The notes under the pieces were generated by a model, which made no database searches, had not been told where the DNA came from, and worked only from the letters and a program-made list of their open reading frames with translations. From PFJX01 sp963713085 (GTDB taxonomy: Bacteria; Pseudomonadota; Gammaproteobacteria; Burkholderiales; Thiobacillaceae), in the NCBI GenBank assembly GCA_963713085.1, contig CAVQKQ010000002.1:62001-126000 (forward strand): a stretch of DNA of 64,000 nt, written 5' to 3'. Positions 35,393-44,899 of this stretch are shown piece after piece. The position numbers and the translations under genes were made by a program. The stretch's first letter is position 1. The number at the start of each line of letters is the position of its first letter.

Positions 35393-35424
35393 TTTCGACC
35401 CGCCCGGCGGCGGGCCGACTCTCT

Positions 35425-35454
35425 CTCGTTACAAGCTGAAACACCTGGTTACAA
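35425..35454 (+). repeat. Spaced GTTACAA direct repeat upstream of the lipoprotein gene
   Basis: GTTACAA occurs at 35428-35434 and 35448-35454, 20 bases apart. The first copy lies in CTCGTTACAAGCTG, which matches CTCGTTACAACCTG at 31047-31060 upstream of the HDOD kinase in 13 of 14 bases. This could be a shared regulator site; chance is not excluded. Confidence 0.3.
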
Positions 35455-35535
35455 CCGGGCAACGGCCGGGGTATCCACGGACGCTATGATGAATTACATG
35501 AAAGAGTTTCTCCGCAAGCGGGAAGGACATCGACC

Positions 35536-36141
35536 ATGACCACCTCACCCAACATGACAACGCACACTGGCGGCCGCTTCAATACCGGGCAAACCGGGCG
35601 CTTCGTGCTCGCCCTGATCGCTACCCTGTCGCTCGGCGCCTGTGTCTCGCAGACCGAATACCGCCGCGTCGTTTCCGAACCGCCCCCCGAGCGTCTGCCG
35701 CCCACCCAGGTTTATTTCTATCCAACCGCCGGGCAAAGCGCAGAGCAACAGGACCGCGACCGGTTCGAGTGTTATCACTGGGCGGTCAAGCAGACCGGTT
35801 TCGATCCCAGCCAGCCCAGAGTCGCCTCGCGGGTCAGGGTCGAAGTAGTGCCCATGCCCCCTCCCGGCAACGACACGGCCGTCGGGGCGGTCACCGGCGC
35901 GCTGCTCGGCGCGGCGGTATCACGGCCCCGTAATGCGGGCGCGGGCGCGGCGATCGGCGCGGTGGCCGGCGCGATGATTGGGGCGGCGTCGGATTCGGCG
36001 CGTCAGGAAACCACCACCCGCATCCAGGAAAGATACGACCGGCGAGATGAGTTGAGCACCACCCAATTGGAACGCAGGGCCCAGGATTACCGGCGCGCGA
36101 TGGCCGCCTGCCTAGAGGGACGAGGATATACCGTCCACTGA
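35536..36141 (+). CDS. Glycine-zipper outer membrane lipoprotein
   Basis: 201 residues with GAAGGA upstream of the ATG. A signal peptide ends in LSLGAC (Cys36), the lipidation site. Then comes a Pro-rich segment, a motif QQDRDRFECYHWAVKQTG with FDPSQP, a glycine-zipper double helix (about 115-153, GAVTGALLGAAV and GAAIGAVAGAMIG) and a C-terminal ACLEGRGY. The motif before and the one after the glycine zipper both recur, without the zipper, in the next gene. Envelope localisation is well supported; function unknown. Confidence 0.8.
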   Translation: MTTSPNMTTHTGGRFNTGQTGRFVLALIATLSLGACVSQTEYRRVVSEPPPERLPPTQVYFYPTAGQSAEQQDRDRFECYHWAVKQTGFDPSQPRVASRVRVEVVPMPPPGNDTAVGAVTGALLGAAVSRPRNAGAGAAIGAVAGAMIGAASDSARQETTTRIQERYDRRDELSTTQLERRAQDYRRAMAACLEGRGYTVH

Positions 36142-36182
36142 CGGGCCGCTGCGATCAGGCAAACAATTTCCAGGAGAACGAG

Positions 36183-36890
36183 ATGACAAACCGCGTTACA
36201 AAAGCCGCCTTGGCCATCGGCATCCTGCTGAGCCTCGGCGCAAGCAGCACCCTGGCCGACTTCCATGGCGGCGATAATCGCCATGGCGGCGGTCGCAACT
36301 GGGAAGGCCCACCAGCAAGAGTGGACCGCTCCTTCGAACTGGATCGGCGCTACAGCCACGACCATTACTACCCGCCTCGCGGCTCGTTCGTCGATAGGCT
36401 GCCCCGCGCGCCGCTCGTGGTGCCGTACCGCGGCACGAACTACTATTTCCACGGCGGGTCTTGGTACCGGCCCTCGGGCCCGCGCTTCGTCGTTGTGGCG
36501 CCTCCCATCGGCCTCAGCATCTCCGTGCTGCCGCCCTACTACACCACCCTCTGGGTCGGCGGTGCCCCCTACTACTATGCCGATGGCGTCTACTACAACT
36601 GGCATCCGGCCGAGCGTTCCTACGTGGTGGTGGATCCTCCCCGGGAATCGGAGGTCGTCAGTCCTCCGCCCGAACCTGAGCAATTGTTCATCTACCCCAA
36701 GGAAGCCCAGAGCGAGCAGCAACAGGCTACGGACCGTTACCAATGCCACCGCTGGGCGGTTGATCAGACCGGGTTCGATCCCTCCCAACCGGGTGATGAC
36801 CTGGCGCAATCCGAGATGGCGGCGAAACGCGCGGACTATCAGCGGGCCAGCAAGGCCTGTCTGGAGGCGCGAGGCTATAGCGTCAGGTAA
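36183..36890 (+). CDS. DUF6515-type exported protein
   Basis: 235 residues, AGGAGA six bases before the ATG. Signal peptide about 1-25. Middle part rich in Tyr, Gly and Pro (YRGTNYYFHGGSWYR, APYYYADGVYYNWHP) as in DUF6515 proteins. The C-terminal domain has QQATDRYQCHRWAVDQTG plus FDPSQP and ends ACLEARGYSVR, matching the flanks of the glycine zipper in the preceding lipoprotein, including two conserved cysteines. The two genes are 41 bases apart and probably co-transcribed. Periplasmic or outer-membrane role inferred. Confidence 0.78.
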   Translation: MTNRVTKAALAIGILLSLGASSTLADFHGGDNRHGGGRNWEGPPARVDRSFELDRRYSHDHYYPPRGSFVDRLPRAPLVVPYRGTNYYFHGGSWYRPSGPRFVVVAPPIGLSISVLPPYYTTLWVGGAPYYYADGVYYNWHPAERSYVVVDPPRESEVVSPPPEPEQLFIYPKEAQSEQQQATDRYQCHRWAVDQTGFDPSQPGDDLAQSEMAAKRADYQRASKACLEARGYSVR

Positions 36891-37129
36891 TTCCTGACCC
36901 CGGGGCGTTGCGGACATGTCCCGTAGCGCCCTGGATGGTTTCTCGGATACCAGGAACCCCGCGACAAGTATCTGGTCGGAGTAGGCTTTGACATGGCTGG
37001 AAAGCCAATTGATAACAATTGATCTGGCCAGCCTGGATTGGCGCTTGCCGCAACCGAACATTCCAAATAATCATCCCATCACGCAACTATCCCCTGGCCC
37101 ATCCCTGGCAATACCGACAAGAGGTACGC

Positions 37130-38581
37130 ATGCCCCCCCTGCCCCGTTCGATCCTGGCCATCTTCTTGGCCTTCATTGCTGGCTGCGCTGCCGTCGGACC
37201 GGATTACCAATCGGTGCCCCCCCGCATACCGACCGGCTGGACCGAAACCAAAGGGACGGGCTTGCGGGTCACGGAGCAAGCCCCTGACAACCTGGCCCAA
37301 TGGTGGCGTCAATGGAATGATCCGATCCTGTCCGAACTGATCGCCCAGGCCATGGACCAGAACAGCGACCTGCGCACCGCCCGGGCCAGACTGCGGGAGG
37401 CCCGGGCCAGCCGCGCCGTTGCGGACAGCGCCCGCTACCCCAGCGTGACAGCCTCCGGATCCGCCAGCCGCAGCAAGGGCAGCAAGGAAACCACCAGCGG
37501 CGCCACCCGGGATGCTTACAGCGCCGGCATCGACGCCGCCTGGGAACCGGATCTGTTCGGCGCCACCCGCCGGGACATCGAGGCCGCTCAGGCGGATCTG
37601 GATGCGGCCGGGGCGGATCTGCACGCCACCCAGGTATCCCTGGTGGCCGAGGTGGCCCTGAACTATGTGAACCTGCGGGCCTACCTGGACCGGCTGGCGA
37701 TTGCCCGGGCCAACCTGTCCAGCCAGTCGGAAACCCTGCAGCTGACCGAATGGCGGACCCAGGCTGGCCTCGCCTCTTCCCTGGACGTGGAGCAGGCCCG
37801 CGCCAACCGCGCCCAGACCCTGGCCCAGATCCCCAGCCTGGAAAGCAGCCTGGCCCAGACCGAGCACAACCTGGCCCTGCTGTTGGGCCAGGCTCCCGCC
37901 AGTCTCCATGCCAAGCTGGCACAGGCCGGTCCCATCCCCACCGTCCCGGACCTGGTCAAGGTGGGCATACCGGCCCAGACCCTGGCCCAGCGCCCCGACG
38001 TGGCCGCCGCCGAACGCCGGCTCGCGGCCGCCACGGCCCGGATCGGCGTGGCCGAGGCGGCCCGCTATCCGGGCCTGAGCCTGTCCGCCTCCCTGAGCCT
38101 GGAGTCCCTGTCCCTGGACCACCTGGTCCGTACCAGCGCCCTGAGCAACGCCCTGGTGGCCAGCCTGGCAGGCCCCATCTTCAACGCGGGACGCCTGCGC
38201 CAGCAGGTGGAGATCCAGAACGCCAGGCAGGAACAGGCCCTGATCAGCTACGAGAAAACGGTACTCACCGCCCTCCAGGAAGTGGAAGACGCCCTCACCG
38301 CCCTGGCCAACAATCGCCAGCGCCAGGCAGCACTGCGGGTGGCCGCCGATTCCAGCCGCAACGCCGCCCTGCTGGCGCGCCAGCGCTACAGTTCGGGTAT
38401 CGTCGACTTCCAGACCGTGCTGGACGCGGAGCGCAGTCAGCTGAGCGCCGAGGACAGCCTCAAGTCCAGCGAGGCCGAGGGCGCCACCAGCCTGATCCAG
38501 CTCTACAAGGCCCTGGGCGGTGGCTGGTCTCCCGATTCCCCCAACTCTTCCCCTAGCGCAGCGAACCGGACCCCATCATGA
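37130..38581 (+). CDS. NodT-family outer membrane efflux lipoprotein
   Basis: 483 residues from ATG 37130 (AGAGG upstream); the frame is open further up but the signal sequence starts here. Lipobox FIAGC. Two TolC-type outer membrane efflux repeats follow, with WWRQWNDPIL near the start and long helical segments. It provides the outer membrane duct of a tripartite exporter. The stop overlaps the next ATG (ATGA), so it is coupled to the adaptor and the ABC genes. Confidence 0.94.
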   Translation: MPPLPRSILAIFLAFIAGCAAVGPDYQSVPPRIPTGWTETKGTGLRVTEQAPDNLAQWWRQWNDPILSELIAQAMDQNSDLRTARARLREARASRAVADSARYPSVTASGSASRSKGSKETTSGATRDAYSAGIDAAWEPDLFGATRRDIEAAQADLDAAGADLHATQVSLVAEVALNYVNLRAYLDRLAIARANLSSQSETLQLTEWRTQAGLASSLDVEQARANRAQTLAQIPSLESSLAQTEHNLALLLGQAPASLHAKLAQAGPIPTVPDLVKVGIPAQTLAQRPDVAAAERRLAAATARIGVAEAARYPGLSLSASLSLESLSLDHLVRTSALSNALVASLAGPIFNAGRLRQQVEIQNARQEQALISYEKTVLTALQEVEDALTALANNRQRQAALRVAADSSRNAALLARQRYSSGIVDFQTVLDAERSQLSAEDSLKSSEAEGATSLIQLYKALGGGWSPDSPNSSPSAANRTPS

Positions 38582-39879
38582 GCAGCCCCGCACCCAACCA
38601 ACAACAAGACCTCGGCCAGATCCTCGCCGCCGGCAAGGGAAGCAGCCGCTTCGGCGGCAAATACCTGTGGCTCGCCTTGATCGCCATGGCGATCCTGGCC
38701 GGCCTGGGCTACGCCTACCTGCGCGGAGGCAAGAACGCCAAGGCCCCCAGCTACCAGACGGAAACCGTCGCGCGCGGCAACCTGGTGGTCAACGTCTCCG
38801 CCACCGGCAACCTGCAGCCCACCAACCAGGTGGACGTGGGCAGCGAGCTGTCCGGCATCGTCCAGGAGGTTTACGTGGACGACAACAGCAAGGTAAAGAA
38901 GGGGCAGGTCCTCGCCCGCCTCGACGTCTCCAAGCTCAACGACCAGATCGCCAAGTCCAGGGCCGCCCTGGCCGCCGCCGGGGCAGGCGTGAAGCAGGCC
39001 GAGGCCACCCTGGCGGAATCCCGCGCCAACCTGCTTCGTTTCCAGGAGGTCGCGCGCCTGTCCGGCGGCAAGGTGCCGTCCAAGGCGGAGATGGAAACCG
39101 CCGAGGCTACCCAGGCCCGGTCCGTGGCCAACTTGACCGGCGCCCATGCCGACGTCACCCAGGCCCAGGCCACGCTCCGTTCCGACGAAACCAACCTCTC
39201 CAAAGCCTCCATCCGCTCTCCCATCAATGGCGTGGTGCTGTCCCGCAAGATCGAACCGGGCCAGACCGTGGCAGCCTCGCTATCCGCCCCGGTGCTGTTC
39301 ACCCTGGCGGAAGACCTGTCCAAGATGGAACTGCACGTCAACGTGGACGAAGCCGACGTGGGGCAGGTACAGCAGGGTCAGGATGCGGTGTTCAACGTGG
39401 ACGCCTACCCCAGCCGCAAGTATCCGGCCAAGATTTCCCGGGTCGGTTTCGGCTCCCAGACCACCGAGGGCGTGGTGTCCTACCTCACCCTGCTGACGGT
39501 GAACAACGACGACCTCAGCCTGCGGCCGGGCATGACCGCCACGGCCGAGATCACCACCGCCACCCGCGACGATGTCCTACAGATACCCAACGCCGCGCTG
39601 CGTTTCACCCCACCGACGGACAACGCGGACAGCGCCAAGTCCGGCAACGGCATTGTCGGCATGCTGGTGCCCCGCTTCCCGCGCGGCAGCAGCAAACGCG
39701 GCACGGGCGCGAAAAACGACAAACCCGGCAGCCGCCAGGTGTGGGTGTTGAAGGACGGCCAGGCGGTCCCGGTCAAGATCCAGACCGGCCTGACCAACGG
39801 ACGCTACACCGAGGTCCTGGGGGGCGACCTGCAGGCGGGCGCCAAGGTGATCACCGACACCCTCAGCCCGGCGAAATGA
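38578..39879 (+). CDS. macA: Periplasmic adaptor of an ABC exporter (MacA/HlyD type)
   Basis: 433 residues. One N-terminal membrane helix (about 31-47), then split lipoyl domain (VSATGNLQPTNQVDVGSE and RSPINGVVLS), a coiled-coil hairpin between them (about 125-195), a beta-barrel and a C-terminal domain ending LQAGAKVITD. A Ser/Lys-rich insert (near 365-385) is unusual. MacA-type proteins link the inner membrane ABC transporter to the outer membrane duct. Coupled on both sides by ATGA overlaps. Confidence 0.93.
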   Translation: MSSPAPNQQQDLGQILAAGKGSSRFGGKYLWLALIAMAILAGLGYAYLRGGKNAKAPSYQTETVARGNLVVNVSATGNLQPTNQVDVGSELSGIVQEVYVDDNSKVKKGQVLARLDVSKLNDQIAKSRAALAAAGAGVKQAEATLAESRANLLRFQEVARLSGGKVPSKAEMETAEATQARSVANLTGAHADVTQAQATLRSDETNLSKASIRSPINGVVLSRKIEPGQTVAASLSAPVLFTLAEDLSKMELHVNVDEADVGQVQQGQDAVFNVDAYPSRKYPAKISRVGFGSQTTEGVVSYLTLLTVNNDDLSLRPGMTATAEITTATRDDVLQIPNAALRFTPPTDNADSAKSGNGIVGMLVPRFPRGSSKRGTGAKNDKPGSRQVWVLKDGQAVPVKIQTGLTNGRYTEVLGGDLQAGAKVITDTLSPAK

Positions 39880-40619
39880 GCGCCGTGACCGAACCCTCCC
39901 CGCCTGCGGCCGCGGCGGACAGCGGCTCCCTGATCCGCCTGGAGGGCGTCACCAAGACCTACGGCCAGGGCCAGGCCGCCTTCCAAGCCCTGGCCGGCGT
40001 GGACCTGGCCATCCGGCAGGGCGAGTTCGTCGCCGTCATGGGTCCCAGCGGCTCCGGCAAGTCCACGGTGATGAACATCCTCGGCTGCCTGGACGTCCCC
40101 TCCTCAGGCGCCTATCTGTTCCGCGACGTGCATGTGGAACAACTGAGCCGCAACCAGCGCGCCCTGCTGCGCCGCAACTACCTGGGCTTCGTCTTCCAGG
40201 GCTTCAACCTGCTGGCGCGCACCTCCGCCCAGGAGAACGTGGAACTGCCGCTGCTCTACCGGGGCGAGCCGGCGGCCGCGCGCCATGCCGCCGCCCGCGC
40301 CGCCCTGGCCCAGGTGGGGCTGACGGACAGGGGCCACCACACGCCGGCGGAGCTGTCCGGCGGGCAGCAGCAGCGGGTAGCCATCGCCCGGGCCATTGTC
40401 ACCCGGCCCACCATCCTGCTGGCGGACGAACCCACCGGCAACCTGGACACCCACACCAGCCAAGAGATCATGGACCTGCTCACCGCCCTGAACCGGGACA
40501 TGGGCATCACCGTGCTGATGGTGACCCACGAGCCGGACATGGCCCAATACGCCGCGCGCATCGTCCACTTCGTGGATGGCCGGGTGGACAGCGACCACCA
40601 GAACCGGAAGGAAGCCTGA
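39876..40619 (+). CDS. macB: ABC exporter ATP-binding protein (MacB type)
   Basis: 247 residues. Walker A GPSGSGKST, Q-loop VFQGFN, signature LSGGQQQR, Walker B ILLADEPT and the H-loop VTHEP are all present. It belongs to the LolD/MacB/FtsE group. The ATPase and permease are separate polypeptides here, whereas E. coli MacB is a fusion. The ATG overlaps the macA-like stop and its own stop shares one base with the permease ATG. Confidence 0.94.
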   Translation: MSAVTEPSPPAAAADSGSLIRLEGVTKTYGQGQAAFQALAGVDLAIRQGEFVAVMGPSGSGKSTVMNILGCLDVPSSGAYLFRDVHVEQLSRNQRALLRRNYLGFVFQGFNLLARTSAQENVELPLLYRGEPAAARHAAARAALAQVGLTDRGHHTPAELSGGQQQRVAIARAIVTRPTILLADEPTGNLDTHTSQEIMDLLTALNRDMGITVLMVTHEPDMAQYAARIVHFVDGRVDSDHQNRKEA

Positions 40620-41827
40620 TGCTCTGGAATGCCTTGCTGCTCTCGGTACGGGAGATCCGCCGCAACCTGCTGCGCTCCTTCCTGACCACCCTGGGCATCG
40701 TCATCGGCGTCTCCGCCGTGATCACCATGGTCACCCTGGGCAACGGCGCCACCCGGGCGGTGTCGGACCAGATCTCCAGCCTGGGCAGCAACCTGCTCCT
40801 GGTGCGCCCCGGCGCGCGCATGGGACCCGGCCAGTACGTGGGCGGCGCCCCCAACTTCAAGTTGGCCGACGCCGAGGCCGTGCGCAGCCAGATCAACGGC
40901 ATCAATGCCGTGGCGCCCACCGTCAACAAGGGCGTGACAGTGGTAAACATGGCCAACAACTGGACCACCAGCATCACCGGCACCAGCGCCGACTACCTCA
41001 TCACCAACAACTGGAAGATCGCCAGCGGCCGCATCTTCAACGAATCGGAAGAACGAGCCGGCAAGGCGGTGTGCGTGATCGGCGCCACCGTGCAGCGGGA
41101 ACTGTTCGGCAATCAGGACGCGGTGGGCGGCGAGATCCGCATCAAGCAGTTCTCCTGCGAGGTGATCGGCGTGCTGGCCGGCAAGGGCCAGTCGTCCATG
41201 GGTTCCGACCAGGACGACACCATCATCATGCCCCTGCGCACCGTGCAGCGGCGCCTGACCGGCAACCAGGACGTGCGCACCCTGATGGTGTCGGTGAAGG
41301 ACGGCGTCTCCACCGACAAGGCCAAGCGCCAGATCGAGGAACTCATGCGCGAGCGGCGCAAGATCACGGAAAACGAGGACGACAACTTCAACGTCCTGGA
41401 CACCAAGCAGATCGCCGAGACCCTCTCCAGCACCACCAAGGTCATGACCACCCTGCTCGGCGCGGTGGCGGCGGTGAGCCTGCTGGTGGGCGGCATTGGC
41501 ATCATGAACATCATGCTGGTGTCGGTGACCGAGCGCACCCGGGAGATCGGCATCCGCCTGGCCATCGGCGCCCTGGAGTGGGAGGTGCTGCTGCAATTCC
41601 TGATCGAGGCGGTGGTGCTGGCCTCCATCGGCGGCATCATCGGCGTGATCCTGGCCACCCTCGCATCAATAGGCTTGTCCGGCCTGATGCACATTCCCTA
41701 CCTGTTCAACCCGGCCATCAACCTGCTGTCCTTTTTCTTCTCCGCCGCCATCGGCGTGGTGTTTGGCTACTTCCCGGCCAGACGCGCCGCGCAACTGGAC
41801 CCCATCGAGGCCTTGCGGCACGAGTGA
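40619..41827 (+). CDS. ABC exporter permease (MacB/FtsX type)
   Basis: 402 residues. First helix near 15-40 (RSFLTTLGIVIGVSAV), a large periplasmic MacB core (about 45-270), then three helices of the FtsX domain starting at LLGAVAAVSLLVGGIGIMN and ending in FGYFPARRAAQLDPIEALRHE, the usual C-terminus of the family. With the preceding three genes it forms a complete tripartite efflux system; the substrate (macrolide, peptide or lipid) cannot be read from the sequence. Confidence 0.94.
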   Translation: MLWNALLLSVREIRRNLLRSFLTTLGIVIGVSAVITMVTLGNGATRAVSDQISSLGSNLLLVRPGARMGPGQYVGGAPNFKLADAEAVRSQINGINAVAPTVNKGVTVVNMANNWTTSITGTSADYLITNNWKIASGRIFNESEERAGKAVCVIGATVQRELFGNQDAVGGEIRIKQFSCEVIGVLAGKGQSSMGSDQDDTIIMPLRTVQRRLTGNQDVRTLMVSVKDGVSTDKAKRQIEELMRERRKITENEDDNFNVLDTKQIAETLSSTTKVMTTLLGAVAAVSLLVGGIGIMNIMLVSVTERTREIGIRLAIGALEWEVLLQFLIEAVVLASIGGIIGVILATLASIGLSGLMHIPYLFNPAINLLSFFFSAAIGVVFGYFPARRAAQLDPIEALRHE

Positions 41828-41838
41828 GCCGGCGAGGC

Positions 41839-42609
41839 TCAGGCCGGTTTGTCCGGCTTGGCCCTGCTGATTAGATCCATGAACTCACCCGGTACCGGGA
41901 AGACGATGGTGGATGTCTTGTCGCCGGCGATGGCGGTGAGGGTCTGCAGGTAACGCAACTGCATGGCCTGGGGCTGGTTGGCCAGAACCTGGGCGGCCGC
42001 CAGCAGCTTCTCCGCCGCCTGCAGTTCGCCTTCGGCATGGATCACCTTGGCCCGCCGCTCCCGCTCCGCTTCGGCCTGGCGGGCGATGGCCCGGACCATG
42101 GTCTCGTTGATGTCCACGTGCTTGATCTCCACGTTGGAGACCTTGATCCCCCAGGCGTCGGTCTGGGCGTCCAGGCTCTGCTGGATGTCCAGGTTGAGGC
42201 GCTCCCGCTCGGCCAGCATCTCGTCCAGTTCGTGCTTGCCCAGCACCGAGCGCAGGGTGGTCTGGGACAACTGGCTGGTGGCGCCCATGAAGTCCTCCAC
42301 CTGGAGGATGGACTTGGCCGGGTCCACCACCCGGAAATACACAACCGCGTTCACCTGCACCGAGACGTTGTCGCGGGAGATGACATCCTGGCTGGGCACG
42401 TCGAACACCACGGTGCGCAGGTCCACCCGCACCATCTGCTGGATGCCGGGGATCACCAGGATCAGCCCCGGCCCCTTCACCTTCCAGAAGCGGCCCAGCT
42501 GGAAGATCACGCCCCGTTCGTATTCCCGCAGGACCTTGAAGCTGGCGGCGATCAATAGCAGGATCAGGACCAGTACCCCAAAGCCGCCGAAATCACTGAA
42601 ATTCACCAT
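41839..42609 (-). CDS. Slipin / band 7 (SPFH) membrane protein
   Basis: 256 residues from ATG 42609, seven bases after AGGAGA; a TTG six bases earlier is less likely. One N-terminal helix (about 8-24), then an SPFH domain (YERGVIFQLGRF, VDLRTVVFDVPSQDV) and a helical region rich in Ala/Glu (about 165-215). Slipins form ring-like membrane scaffolds. Its pairing with an NfeD protease gene directly upstream (16-base gap) is a conserved arrangement, and NfeD-type proteases cut stomatin-like proteins. Confidence 0.94.
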   Translation of the reverse strand: MVNFSDFGGFGVLVLILLLIAASFKVLREYERGVIFQLGRFWKVKGPGLILVIPGIQQMVRVDLRTVVFDVPSQDVISRDNVSVQVNAVVYFRVVDPAKSILQVEDFMGATSQLSQTTLRSVLGKHELDEMLAERERLNLDIQQSLDAQTDAWGIKVSNVEIKHVDINETMVRAIARQAEAERERRAKVIHAEGELQAAEKLLAAAQVLANQPQAMQLRYLQTLTAIAGDKTSTIVFPVPGEFMDLISRAKPDKPA

Positions 42610-42625
42610 GATCAATCTCCTTTAG

Positions 42626-44012
42626 TCATGTTTTATCTTCTGGCTCGGGTTCCACTTCCAGGGTCAAACCATCCACCGCCGTGACCCGGACCCTGGCGTC
42701 GCGCCGCAGCGGCATGCGGCTCCTCACCCGCCAGGTCTCGCTGTGCACGTGGGCCCAGCCTTCCCGTTCGAAGTCGTCCAGCACCCGCCCGGGGGCGCCC
42801 ACCAGTTCTTCCCGGCCGGTGACCACCGGCCGGTTGCGCGCGCGCAGGGCCATGCCGGACACCAGGAATACGAACAGCGCGGCGCTGACGGCCACCGGCA
42901 GGATCAAGCCCCAGGGCAGTCCGAAACCGGGCAGTTCGGTGTCCATCAGCATCACCGAGCCGATCACGAAGGCCGCCGCCCCACCCACGCCAAGGGCGCC
43001 GAAGCTGGGAATGAAGGCCTCCGCCACCATGAACGCCAGGCCCAGCAGGATCAGGCCCAGGCCCACGTAGTTCACCGGCAGCATGTTGAGGGCGAACAGG
43101 CCCAGCAGCAGGCTGATGCCGCCCACCACCCCGGGGAGCACGAAGCCTGGATTGGCGAATTCGAAGTACAGGCCGGCCAGCCCTATCAGCAGCAGGATGT
43201 AGGCGATGCCGGGATCGCCGATCACCGCCAGCAGGCGGCTGCGCCAGTCCTGGGCGACCGGCATCAGCGCCGCGCCCTTGGTTTCCAGTTGCACGGTCTT
43301 GCCTTCCATCGTCACCTTGCGCCCGTCCAGCTTGGCCATCAGGTCATCCACGTCCTCGGCCATCAGGTCGATCACCTTCATCTCCAGGGCCTGTTTGGCA
43401 GACAGGCTCACCGCCTCCCGCACCGCCCGTTCCGCCCAGGCCACGTTGCGGCCGCGCAGCTCCGCCAGGCTGCGGATGTAGGCGGTGGCGTCGTGCACCT
43501 GCTTTCGGATCATGGGGTCGCCACTTAGCGGTTCCGACTGAGAGTCCGCCTTGTCCTTGGTTTTCTCTTTCTCCCTCGCCTTGCTCTTGCCTTTATCGGC
43601 ACCTGTCTCGTCGGGACCGGATTCCGGTCTGCCGCCGATGCCGATGGACACCGGCGTGGCGGCCCCCAGGTTGGTGGCCGGCGCCATGGCGGCGATGTGG
43701 CAGGCATAGAGGATGTAGGTACCGGCGCTGGCGGCCCGCGCCCCCTGGGGATACACGAACCCCGCCACCGGCACCGGCGAGGCCAGGATGGCCTGGATGA
43801 TGGCACGCATGGAGGTATCCAGCCCGCCCGGGGTATCCATCTCCAGCACCACCAGTTCCGCATGCTCCTTGGCCGCATGGTCCAGGCCCCGCACCACGTA
43901 GTCCGCGCTGGCCGGGCCGATGGCGCCCTTGACGGTCAGAACCTGCACTTGGCTGGCCAGGGACGGGCGGCGACAGCAACAGCAGGAGGACCAGGAAAAA
44001 CCTCTGGGGCAT
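42626..44012 (-). CDS. nfeD: NfeD membrane-bound serine protease, frame-disrupted near the N-terminus
   Basis: A Ser-Lys protease of ClpP-like fold plus a C-terminal membrane region and OB-fold domain, about 461 residues after correction. The N-terminal 16 codons (MPQRFFLVLLLLLSPP, a signal peptide) lie in a frame from 44012; the rest is in another frame joined near 43965-43967 by removing one base of a GGG run, giving ...SPPSLASQVQVL. ATG 44012 has GGAG nine bases upstream. The catalytic Ser is in ARAASAGTYI, and the lysine region follows the charged KSKAREKEKTKDKAD insert. Without the correction the protein would begin with an implausible Cys-rich leader. Pairs with the slipin downstream. 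Confidence 0.86.
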
Positions 44013-44141
44013 GGTGTACAGCTCCAGAAAGGCAATGCCGGGATTTCAGTCTAGCAGTTGGCCCTGGAAGGCAATGGATGGCAATCGACCGGTACAGACG
44101 CTGGCAATACAATGCCGGGACGGAACTTCTTGGGATGAAAC

Positions 44142-44432
44142 ATGAATCGCGCGCAGACCATGCAGCTGTTGACCGAGCATATGCCAGTGCTCAGGCAACG
44201 CTTCAACGTCGCCGACCTGGCGCTGTTCGGTTCCACGGCACGAGATTCCGCCAGGGATGATAGCGACATCGACATCCTTGTTTACTTCGATGGCACAGCC
44301 ACCTCGGAGCGCTATTTCGGCGTCCAGTTCTACCTGGAAGACCTGCTTGGCCGCCCCGTGGATTTGGTGACGGACAAGGCCCTGCGACCGGAGCTACGAC
44401 CCTATATCGAGAAAGAAGCGCTTCATGTCTGA
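44142..44432 (+). CDS. mntA: MNT-domain nucleotidyltransferase (MntA-type antitoxin)
   Basis: 96 residues. The minimal nucleotidyltransferase motif is GSTARDSARDDSDIDILV, with the two metal-binding aspartates in DIDI. It overlaps the downstream HEPN gene by 8 bases. In characterised MntA-HepT modules the nucleotidyltransferase neutralises the HEPN RNase by attaching AMP residues to a tyrosine near its active site. Assignment to that type is by motif and pairing. Confidence 0.88.
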   Translation: MNRAQTMQLLTEHMPVLRQRFNVADLALFGSTARDSARDDSDIDILVYFDGTATSERYFGVQFYLEDLLGRPVDLVTDKALRPELRPYIEKEALHV

Positions 44433-44778
44433 TCCGGCGCCACGGGAATGGCGCTTCTATGTGGACGACATGATCGGCTTTGCCGAGAAGGTACACGCAT
44501 ATAGCGATGGTCTCGATCAAGCCGGATTTATGGCGAGCGGCCTCAACTATGACGCCACGCTCCGCAACCTTGAGTTGATCGGCGAAGCCGCCACGCATAT
44601 TCCTGAAAGCGTTCGACTGGCCAATACCCAAATACCCTGGCGCCTCATCATCGCCATGCGCAACCGCCTGATTCACGGTTATCTGGGCATCGACAACGAC
44701 ACGCTCTGGAGCGTGATAAAGACAGACATTTCCGCGTTACTGCCGCTATTGCAGGAACTCAGGAAGCGGGAGGGGTAA
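44425..44778 (+). CDS. hepT: HEPN-domain protein (HepT-type toxin)
   Basis: 117 residues, DUF86/HEPN family. The RNase motif R-x4-6-H is seen as RNRLIHGY, which also carries the Tyr that is AMPylated in HepT. It starts within the end of the MNT gene (8-base overlap), the usual toxin-antitoxin layout. An alternative is a non-toxic HEPN regulator, which cannot be excluded from sequence. Confidence 0.88.
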   Translation: MSDPAPREWRFYVDDMIGFAEKVHAYSDGLDQAGFMASGLNYDATLRNLELIGEAATHIPESVRLANTQIPWRLIIAMRNRLIHGYLGIDNDTLWSVIKTDISALLPLLQELRKREG

Positions 44779-44899
44779 TGCATTGTGGCCAATTATGTGA
44801 GCCTGGCCCGTTTGATTAATGCCTATTGTGCCCTACGCAAGATTAACACTCGCTTCTTCTACGGAATTGGTGGTTTGAACATTTCAAGGTAGGTCACGC

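Noticed and set aside
35400..35420. GC-rich hairpin after the GGDEF-EAL gene as a terminator
   Set aside because: Short stem and no T-run; the following CTCTCTCG does not support intrinsic termination.
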